Assembly (NCBI GenBank): GCA_030152225.1
Contig: JASLHL010000292.1
Span: 1-11,802, forward strand
Length of the DNA: 11,802 nt
Reading direction: 5' to 3'
Origin: Flavobacterium sp.
GTDB lineage: Bacteria > Bacteroidota > Bacteroidia > Flavobacteriales > Flavobacteriaceae
Both the position numbers and the translations under genes were made by a program. The notes below the pieces were generated by a model. The model worked only from the letters and a program-made list of their open reading frames with translations, was not told the origin of the DNA and searched no databases. This document shows positions 6,626-11,802 of the stretch, piece after piece; the first letter of the stretch is position 1; each line of letters begins with the position of its first letter.

Positions 6626-6636
6626 ACGACGTATAA
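6622..6636. promoter_or_regulatory. small dyad TTATAC-GAC-GTATAA before the operon start
   Basis: Perfect six-base arms with a three-base centre, overlapping the outer right arm of the larger inverted repeat and ending 15 bases before ATG 6652. It may be an operator or part of an alternative RNA fold. AAGGA at 6641-6645 lies six bases before the start and is a fair ribosome binding site, unusual in this window. Confidence 0.35.
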
Positions 6637-6651
6637 ATACAAGGATAGGTT

Positions 6652-7989
6652 ATGATGAAAACAATAAAATTAAAGTTGTTTTGTCTAGTGTTATTACCCA
6701 GTATAACAAGTAAAACAGTAGCACAAAACCACCCAGTTCAACCGCTTACTTTACAAGAGGTGATCCAGGCAACTTTACAAAATCACCCCCAATTAAAACT
6801 AAGCGAACAAGAGGTTCGATTGCGCGAGAGTGAATGGGATCGCAGTAAGACACAACGCTTACCTACTACATCGGTTCAAATGACCGTGGGATACCAAGGA
6901 AATACAACGCTGTGGGATAAAAAAGGGCAAAAGCAAACCACCTTGAGCAACTTGCACTTTAATCACGGCATTCAACTAACAGTCAATCAAACCCTGTATA
7001 AGGGCAATCAGATTAGCTTGAGCATAAAAGAACGGGCATTGAGTCACTTTTTGGCTCAGTTGGACCTTGAGCAACAGCAGCTGGATTTAGAGCTAGCCGT
7101 GAGTAAGTACTACCTGAATTTATATCGAGCCGAACGCCTTGCCTTCGTTTACACCAAAAACAAGGAATTGGCAGAAGAACGGTTAGCTCTTGTGAAACAG
7201 TATTTGGAACAGGGCATGGTAACCAAAGATGAGGTGCTACTCGCTGAGTTGCAAATTGCGGATATGGAGCTTAAACAACAGCAAAACATTGCCGATCAGC
7301 AACTTATCCAAAAGGAGTTGCGATTAGCTATGGGAGAGGAAGGGATAACGGTCACCACACAAATACCCGATATTGGGTTTCAACAATCGCTGTTAAAAGA
7401 GGAAGCTGATTATGTAGAAGAAGCGTTTGAGAAATCTGTACGCTTGCAAAAAGAGGAAGAGCTTATTACCCTTGAAGAATTAGGTTTACAAAGGGAAAAG
7501 TCGAATCGCTGGCCCGAGCTTTATGCTTTTATGCAGACCGCTGCGGATCGTCCCGTACGTACTACGACACCACAGCTGGATGTATATGCCAATACTTGGC
7601 AGATGGGCATAGGGATTCGCTATGATATAACCGGATTATACACAGCTAGAAAAAGGGAAAAACCCCATCAAATACAAGTAGAGATGGCCCAACAACAGCA
7701 GCGTTATCTCAAGCAACAGCTCGAAAAGGATATTGCTCAAGGTTATTTACAGGTCGAGTTGCACCTGAGTCAACAAAAACAACTACAGCAAGCCCTAGAG
7801 CAGGCCAAGGAAAATTATCGCATTACACAAAAGAAATACACGGCTCAATTGGCCTTGTACTTAGATGTATTCAATGCGAGTACAATTCTGCTTGAAACCG
7901 AATTAAATGTAGCCAATACCCAGGCTGAACTACTTTACTCCACGCTTTATTTAGCCTATTTGGTTGGAGATTTAAACACCTTAAAATAA
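6652..7989 (+). CDS. TolC-family outer-membrane efflux channel
   Basis: Outer-membrane factor of a tripartite pump, 445 residues, normal for the family. Residues 1-24 are a signal peptide (cleavage about TVA|QN); no lipobox cysteine follows. After LTLQEVIQATLQNHPQLKLSEQEV, the usual N-terminal TolC segment, come two similar halves of long helices (about 60-240 and 265-440). Each contains Gln/Leu/Glu-rich coiled-coil sequence such as LDLELAVSKYYLNLYRAERLA and LEKDIAQGYLQVELHLSQQKQL. This duplication is what builds the trimeric periplasmic tunnel. ATG 6652 has AAGGA six bases upstream; ATG 6655 is an equally valid reading. It is the first gene of the operon; the fusion-protein gene begins three bases after its stop. 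The operon therefore encodes its own dedicated outer-membrane channel. Confidence 0.93.
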   Translation: MMKTIKLKLFCLVLLPSITSKTVAQNHPVQPLTLQEVIQATLQNHPQLKLSEQEVRLRESEWDRSKTQRLPTTSVQMTVGYQGNTTLWDKKGQKQTTLSNLHFNHGIQLTVNQTLYKGNQISLSIKERALSHFLAQLDLEQQQLDLELAVSKYYLNLYRAERLAFVYTKNKELAEERLALVKQYLEQGMVTKDEVLLAELQIADMELKQQQNIADQQLIQKELRLAMGEEGITVTTQIPDIGFQQSLLKEEADYVEEAFEKSVRLQKEEELITLEELGLQREKSNRWPELYAFMQTAADRPVRTTTPQLDVYANTWQMGIGIRYDITGLYTARKREKPHQIQVEMAQQQQRYLKQQLEKDIAQGYLQVELHLSQQKQLQQALEQAKENYRITQKKYTAQLALYLDVFNASTILLETELNVANTQAELLYSTLYLAYLVGDLNTLK

Positions 7990-7992
7990 AAA

Positions 7993-9027
7993 ATGATGAC
8001 ACCAAGAAAACGCAATTATATTCTATTTAATTCCTTTGCTATTGCAGGGGCACTGCTACTGGTTTGTGTGGCATTGATTCAATTTTTTCACTTAAATGAT
8101 ACCAGTTATACCAATGCAGCTCAAATTGAAGGGCATGTAATTCCCATTAACGCCAAGGTGAATGCCTATGTGGAGAAAGTAAATTTTAGCGAGCACCAAC
8201 CAGTAAAAAAAGGAGATACTTTACTCTTGCTAGACCAAACTGAGTTTAGGATTCAATATCACAAGGCGCAAGTCGATTTAACCAATGCCAAAGCGGCCTA
8301 TAGCAAACGGTCAATCGCGATTAAAGGTTTGGAGAACAATGTGGAGGTGGTTCAATCTTCTATGGATGAATCAACGGTAAAGGTAAATTACCACAAGGCC
8401 AACTATTTGCGTTATGCTGCTTTGTTACAAGAACAAGCGGTTACTCAACAGCAATACGAACAAATGGAACTACACTATCGCAGTGAGCAAGCCAATCTCG
8501 AGAAGTTAGCCAAGCAAAAAAAGAGCACCCAGCTTTTAGTCGAAGAAAATAAGGAAGCACTTGAGCTAGATAGGGCTCAAATCCAGCTGGCTGAATCTGC
8601 TATTGCGCTGGCAGAAGTAAATCTTGCCTATACGGTTATTACGGCTCCGCATGATGGAATAGTGGGTAGGAGATATAGCAATGAGGGGCAATTGGCGCAG
8701 GTAAATCAGCAGCTGACCACTCTTGAAGAAGGTAAGGGCAAATGGGTTACGGCTAATTATCTAGAGCGACAAGTCAAAAAACTACAGGTTGGACAACAGG
8801 TATCTATTGCAGTAGATGCTTTAGGTGGTCGCAAGTTTACAGGCGTTATTACGGCTATAGCGGGAGCAACGGGAGCGAAATACTCCGGTATTCCTATTGA
8901 TAATGCGGTGGGGAATTTTGTTAAAACACAACAGCGTATTCCCGTGCGAATCGAGTTTGCAACTGATGCCATTGATTTGGATCAATTGATTGCTGGGATG
9001 AATGTGGAAGTACGCGTAAAAAAATAA
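7993..9027 (+). CDS. EmrA-like membrane fusion protein (HlyD family)
   Basis: Periplasmic adaptor of 344 residues linking the inner-membrane transporter to the TolC channel. A short basic N-terminus (MMTPRKRN) precedes one membrane anchor (about 10-32), so the body lies in the periplasm. Then come the first lipoyl half-domain (IEGHVIPINAKVNAYVEKV, about 45-85), a helical hairpin (about 86-205), the second lipoyl half (NLAYTVITAPHDGIVGRR, 210-227) and the beta-barrel region. The segment VGNFVKTQQRIPVRI (about 306-320) is the hallmark of EmrA-type adaptors, which work with MFS pumps rather than RND or ABC pumps, in agreement with the next gene. It starts three bases after the channel gene (ATG 7993 or 7996) and ends four bases before the transporter gene, so translation is probably coupled. 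Confidence 0.93.
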   Translation: MMTPRKRNYILFNSFAIAGALLLVCVALIQFFHLNDTSYTNAAQIEGHVIPINAKVNAYVEKVNFSEHQPVKKGDTLLLLDQTEFRIQYHKAQVDLTNAKAAYSKRSIAIKGLENNVEVVQSSMDESTVKVNYHKANYLRYAALLQEQAVTQQQYEQMELHYRSEQANLEKLAKQKKSTQLLVEENKEALELDRAQIQLAESAIALAEVNLAYTVITAPHDGIVGRRYSNEGQLAQVNQQLTTLEEGKGKWVTANYLERQVKKLQVGQQVSIAVDALGGRKFTGVITAIAGATGAKYSGIPIDNAVGNFVKTQQRIPVRIEFATDAIDLDQLIAGMNVEVRVKK

Positions 9028-9031
9028 AATC

Positions 9032-10564
9032 ATGTACAATAGAGGGCTTTTTAAGGCGCATATTCCTTCTTCTTTACAATTTGTCATTATGTTTATTTTT
9101 GGCTTTGTACTGGTGAATGTCTATGCTGTATATCCAGGGAATGCTGCGGAAATATACAGTACATTGGGATGGTCTTCTGGGGCGATTACCAGTGCTAATA
9201 ATACGATGATCATTGGAATGGCCCTGACTTTTCCCCTTATTCTACGGGTTAAAATGGTGCTAAAAGCACAGACAAAATTATTCTGGGGTTGCTTGCTTTT
9301 GGCTGGCTTATCCATTGTTTCTATCTACAATACAAGCTATATGATGCTCTTGGTGATTAGCTTTAGTATGGGGGTGATTAAAATGAACTGCCTCTCGGAG
9401 TTTACCTTGCTTTTCATTACCATCGTTAGTCAAAAAACAGGAGCAAAGGTGAAGTCCTACGCCTATTTCTATGCCGTGCTATACGCCATAGTGGCTCTGG
9501 GAACGTTTGTGGCGATTTATAGCGCTTATGGTTATAGTTGGGAACGAACTTGTGTGGTGTTTGCTATACTGCTTGTGCTATGCGCCATACTGACGCATTT
9601 TACCGTGCATACTTCTTCTTTTTCAAAATATTATCCACTGTATTATATCGATTGGTTTAGCGTGGCTTGCCTGAGCTTGGGCTTTGCACTGTGGAGTCAT
9701 TTGTTTGCTTTTATACAAGAGTACAACTGGTTTTACGGAGATTATAGGGGTTTTGTATATGGCATAAGTGGACTATTGCTTATTGTAGTGGGCATGGTTA
9801 GACAACGCTATTTGAAACGACAGTTCTGGCAATTAATCACCATGCGAAAACGCAATGTGTGGGTAGCTGCTCTGTTTATCTTTACCATTGGCATATACCA
9901 AGGAGCTAGTGGTTTTGACGCTCTCTTGATGTCATCAGTACTAGGATACGATACCTTAACGGTAGGAAAGGTGAATTTGGCGATGGTCCCTGGTTCTTTA
10001 CTTGCAGGTGCTATGGGGTTACTGCTGCTTAAGCATAACAATCGAGGTCTTAAAACCTTTATTGTCTTGGGATTTGGTGTTTTTATTTTACAATACGCCG
10101 TTTCCTACTTTTATATTCATCCACAGCTTACCATTTCCTATTTTTATTTTACGCATTTTATGCGGGCCTTAGCCATTGGTATGTTGTATATCGGGTTGTG
10201 GCATTATCTTACTATGGGACTGGAACTGAATGATTCCCTGTCTATTATGTCGCTGATGTTGATTGTGCGAACCTTTTTAGCCTTGGCTGTTTTCTCTTCC
10301 CTATATAGCTATGCAAGTTATGTTTTGCAAAAAACAAGTATAGGTGAGCACGCCTTATTAATTAATTACTCCTATGTAGAAAACAGGGCTAATCTATCCT
10401 TGTCTGCTATTCAACAACAGGCGTTATTGGCATCCTTTAAAACAATTTATGGAGCTATTTTACTGGTTTCTGTTCCTGTTATGATGGCGGTAAGTCTACA
10501 TGGATTTGGATTATCTAAGTGGATGGTCACTAGGCAAATGCGCCGTTTTTGGGTCAAGCTATAA
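9032..10564 (+). CDS. MFS efflux transporter, 14-helix EmrB-like
   Basis: Inner-membrane transporter of 510 residues with about fourteen hydrophobic segments (roughly 14-34, 54-76, 83-98, 103-123, 146-166, 172-190, 206-226, 238-256, 276-292, 312-334, 342-360, 370-392, 403-425, 470-489). That count and the partner genes fit the DHA2/EmrB group of proton-driven drug exporters, which hand substrates to an EmrA-type adaptor and TolC. It is divergent: the loop after helix 2 reads LILRVKMVLKAQTK and lacks the usual MFS motif A (GxxxDRxGR), and a long loop near 430-468 precedes the last helix. The substrate is unknown; hydrophobic antimicrobials or a self-made compound are both possible. It is the last gene of the operon, starting four bases after the adaptor gene and followed by a strong hairpin. 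Confidence 0.88.
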   Translation: MYNRGLFKAHIPSSLQFVIMFIFGFVLVNVYAVYPGNAAEIYSTLGWSSGAITSANNTMIIGMALTFPLILRVKMVLKAQTKLFWGCLLLAGLSIVSIYNTSYMMLLVISFSMGVIKMNCLSEFTLLFITIVSQKTGAKVKSYAYFYAVLYAIVALGTFVAIYSAYGYSWERTCVVFAILLVLCAILTHFTVHTSSFSKYYPLYYIDWFSVACLSLGFALWSHLFAFIQEYNWFYGDYRGFVYGISGLLLIVVGMVRQRYLKRQFWQLITMRKRNVWVAALFIFTIGIYQGASGFDALLMSSVLGYDTLTVGKVNLAMVPGSLLAGAMGLLLLKHNNRGLKTFIVLGFGVFILQYAVSYFYIHPQLTISYFYFTHFMRALAIGMLYIGLWHYLTMGLELNDSLSIMSLMLIVRTFLALAVFSSLYSYASYVLQKTSIGEHALLINYSYVENRANLSLSAIQQQALLASFKTIYGAILLVSVPVMMAVSLHGFGLSKWMVTRQMRRFWVKL

Positions 10565-10573
10565 TTTAAAAGA

Positions 10574-10604
10574 ACAAAGAGGAAGTTTTATGCTTCCTCT
10601 TTGT
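10574..10604. terminator. bidirectional hairpin terminator between convergent genes
   Basis: ACAAAGAGGAAG (10574-10585), loop TTTTATG, CTTCCTCTTTGT (10593-10604): a perfect 12-base stem ten bases after the transporter stop. On the minus strand the stem is followed by TCTTTTAAATT, so it also suits the convergent gene ending at 10639. It is the best terminator in the window. Confidence 0.8.
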
Positions 10605-10638
10605 ATACAGAAAATAACGAAATATAAAAATATGCTAA

Positions 10639-11349
10639 CTAGTAATTGTATCGACTTCCAAAACCGTAACGTTTAGCTCTACGGTTATTGTTAGATGAAT
10701 TCGAATTATTATCAGTAAACATTGAATCTCTTGATGTATTCATGCTATCGTAATTGCGAGAAGTTCTTGCTGAAGTGTTACGCGAGCGATTGCCACGACT
10801 TGTTTGAGACTGATTTCCTTGACCATAAGGTTGATCTTGCGTATATCGCTGATCCTGATGACCGTATTCTCTAGGAGAGTTCATGCGGTAAGGATGGTCA
10901 TATTCCTGATCATATCGATTGTCAAATGTTTCATTGTAACCGTAGTGATCGTCGTTGTTTTCATAACTATTGTCCTGATAAGCAGGATAATCCGAATGAC
11001 GGTCGTCTCTAGCGTAGATTTCTTGGTTGTAATCTCTTTGACGATTCATTGGGTATTCCAAGTTTCTGTCGTAGCTATCCATATAGTTTGAACGTTGATT
11101 CGGATGGTATTCATTGTCGTTGAAATACCCGTCGTTTTCGTAATCTACATTACTGTCGTATTGTGGGTTTCTAGCATTGTTGAATCGATAATCCTCTCTA
11201 TCGTTGGTGTTGTGATTGTAATCGTCAAAATGATAATTATCTTGGAATTGATCCTCGTTGTAGTTATCGTAGTTTCTTGAATGACCGGAGTTATTCATGT
11301 TACTTCTTTGGCGATTTGATCTTGATCTGTTGTTATTGCGATTATTCAT
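10639..11349 (-). CDS. Asn/Tyr/Arg/Asp-rich, apparently fully disordered protein
   Basis: A 236-residue protein that I do not recognise. By hand count it has 46 Asn, 29 Tyr, 29 Arg and 28 Asp, over half the chain, but only one each of Lys, Leu, Ile and Val and no Cys or Trp. It has no signal peptide, membrane segment or possible hydrophobic core, so it should be intrinsically disordered over its whole length. Three zones are visible: an Asn/Arg/Ser-rich basic head (1-25), a Tyr/Asp/Asn-rich acidic centre (about 26-180) and a Ser/Arg/Asn tail (about 180-236) ending KRYGFGSRYNY. The motif SRNYD occurs near both ends (24-28, 196-200). Evenly spaced Tyr and Arg resemble the sticker-and-spacer pattern of condensate-forming proteins; RNA binding or assembly is inference only. 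A 236-codon frame without stops and clean start and stop positions support a real gene, and the terminator at 10574 serves it. The 5' side has no clear ribosome site. Confidence 0.75.
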   Translation of the reverse strand: MNNRNNNRSRSNRQRSNMNNSGHSRNYDNYNEDQFQDNYHFDDYNHNTNDREDYRFNNARNPQYDSNVDYENDGYFNDNEYHPNQRSNYMDSYDRNLEYPMNRQRDYNQEIYARDDRHSDYPAYQDNSYENNDDHYGYNETFDNRYDQEYDHPYRMNSPREYGHQDQRYTQDQPYGQGNQSQTSRGNRSRNTSARTSRNYDSMNTSRDSMFTDNNSNSSNNNRRAKRYGFGSRYNY

Positions 11350-11447
11350 CTTCTTGAAGTTTTTGTGATTAATAAAAAGTAGTGACAGCTAGTATTTATT
11401 ATTTCATTGCTTCAATGTTGTTATAATTAAAGCAAAAGTCATGCAAA

Positions 11448-11493
11448 AGAACAAATAATGTGAATATTTTATCTCAATATGGCTATTTGTTCT
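11448..11493. repeat. AT-rich two-part inverted repeat upstream of the disordered-protein gene
   Basis: The outer arms AGAACAAATA (11448-11457) and TATTTGTTCT (11484-11493) are perfectly complementary. An inner stem ATATT (11464-11468) / AATAT (11476-11480) encloses a seven-base loop. On the minus strand it is followed by TTTGC, so it could be a weak terminator for a gene to the right or an operator upstream of the gene at 11349. The surrounding stretch 11350-11802 otherwise shows no convincing gene. Confidence 0.45.
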
Positions 11494-11764
11494 GAAGTAA
11501 CAAAAAAAGAAGTACAGGTTTATGCCTTGTAAAGCACCTATTTTATATTTAAATCGTTGTTTTTCATTTTATTAATTATTCTTGAATGTCAAATAATTCT
11601 TACGGTATTGATGGTGTTGTTTTCCACATAGAGAGGAAATTATGCACAAGTATTCTACATTAAAAATAAAATAGAATGACAGTAAGACAAGAAAGACAAG
11701 GTAAAGATGAGAATAGCATAGTTTTAGTTTAACAATATGTAAATAAAATGAAACAATATGCAAG

Positions 11765-11802
11765 AAAAAGAAAAAAAACAGCATCCCCCAGGGAGTGAGC
11801 AC
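11765..11802 (-). terminator. possible right-edge terminator half (minus strand)
   Basis: Read on the minus strand, a locally GC-rich stretch ending GGGGGATGCTG is followed at once by a run of eight T and further T-rich sequence. That is how a rho-independent terminator ends, and its left arm would lie beyond the window. It may therefore close a minus-strand gene outside. Only half of any such structure is visible, so this is tentative. Confidence 0.25.

Noticed and set aside
8757..9315. Minus-strand frames opposite the adaptor and transporter genes
   Set aside because: They overlap each other and two strong operon genes; their residues are what antisense reading would give.
9808..10041. Minus-strand frame inside the MFS gene
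   Set aside because: Antisense to membrane-helix codons of a convincing transporter, with no independent support.
10804..11280. Two plus-strand Ile/Val-rich frames that look like membrane peptides
   Set aside because: They are the antisense reading of Asn, Asp and Tyr codons of the minus-strand disordered-protein gene, which turns AAT/GAT into ATT/ATC and so on.
11572..11802. Minus-strand hydrophobic frame of 76 codons at the right edge
   Set aside because: Phe/Leu/Tyr-rich reading of T-rich non-coding DNA, beginning at a GTG at the window end in what looks like a terminator; no domain is recognised.
1..11802. CRISPR arrays, tRNA or rRNA genes
   Set aside because: No regularly spaced repeats, cloverleaf-like segments or rRNA-like sequence were seen on reading both strands.

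Overview
The window looks like chromosomal DNA of a flavobacterium (Bacteroidota). The DNA is AT-rich and clear Shine-Dalgarno sequences are scarce. Several genes are preceded by the Bacteroidota -7 box TAnnTTTG (3781, 4496, 5530), and exported proteins end their signal peptides in the typical TA|Q or VA|Q. A Myroides/Flavobacterium-like genus is a guess from style, not a demonstrated assignment.

Left part (1-3600), very AT-rich and accessory in character: a stand-alone PD-(D/E)XK nuclease-like protein (78-665); a decayed copy of a helix-turn-helix gene (about 735-925, minus strand); a CPBP/CAAX-type intramembrane protease (1042-1671); an exported amidohydrolase (1738-3021); and an intact copy of the same helix-turn-helix gene (3297-3590, minus strand). 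The two copies have the same orientation and flank the protease and amidohydrolase genes. They share sequence past their stop codons, so a DNA segment larger than the gene was duplicated.

Middle part (3600-5600): a lone Imm30-like immunity gene (3845-4327) with a -7 box overlapped by a dyad, followed by a hairpin, then an exported DUF6624-like protein (4593-5435). No toxin gene is visible for the immunity protein.

Right part (5600-10604): an AraC-family regulator (5609-6472) followed by a tight three-gene operon: TolC-like outer-membrane channel, EmrA-like membrane fusion protein and a 14-helix MFS transporter. Together these would form a tripartite efflux pump spanning both membranes. The regulator/operon gap contains an interrupted 21-bp inverted repeat enclosing a direct repeat, a good candidate for the control region. 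A strong hairpin (10574-10604) separates the operon from a convergent gene (10639-11349, minus strand) coding for a 236-residue protein that appears fully disordered and is made mainly of Asn, Tyr, Arg and Asp. The last 450 bases hold no convincing gene.

The most unusual items are the Tyr/Arg/Asn/Asp-rich disordered protein, the inverted-repeat leader of the pump operon, the duplicated and decaying helix-turn-helix locus, and the orphan Imm30 gene. Most genes here belong to recognisable families, and I see no convincing undescribed multi-gene system.
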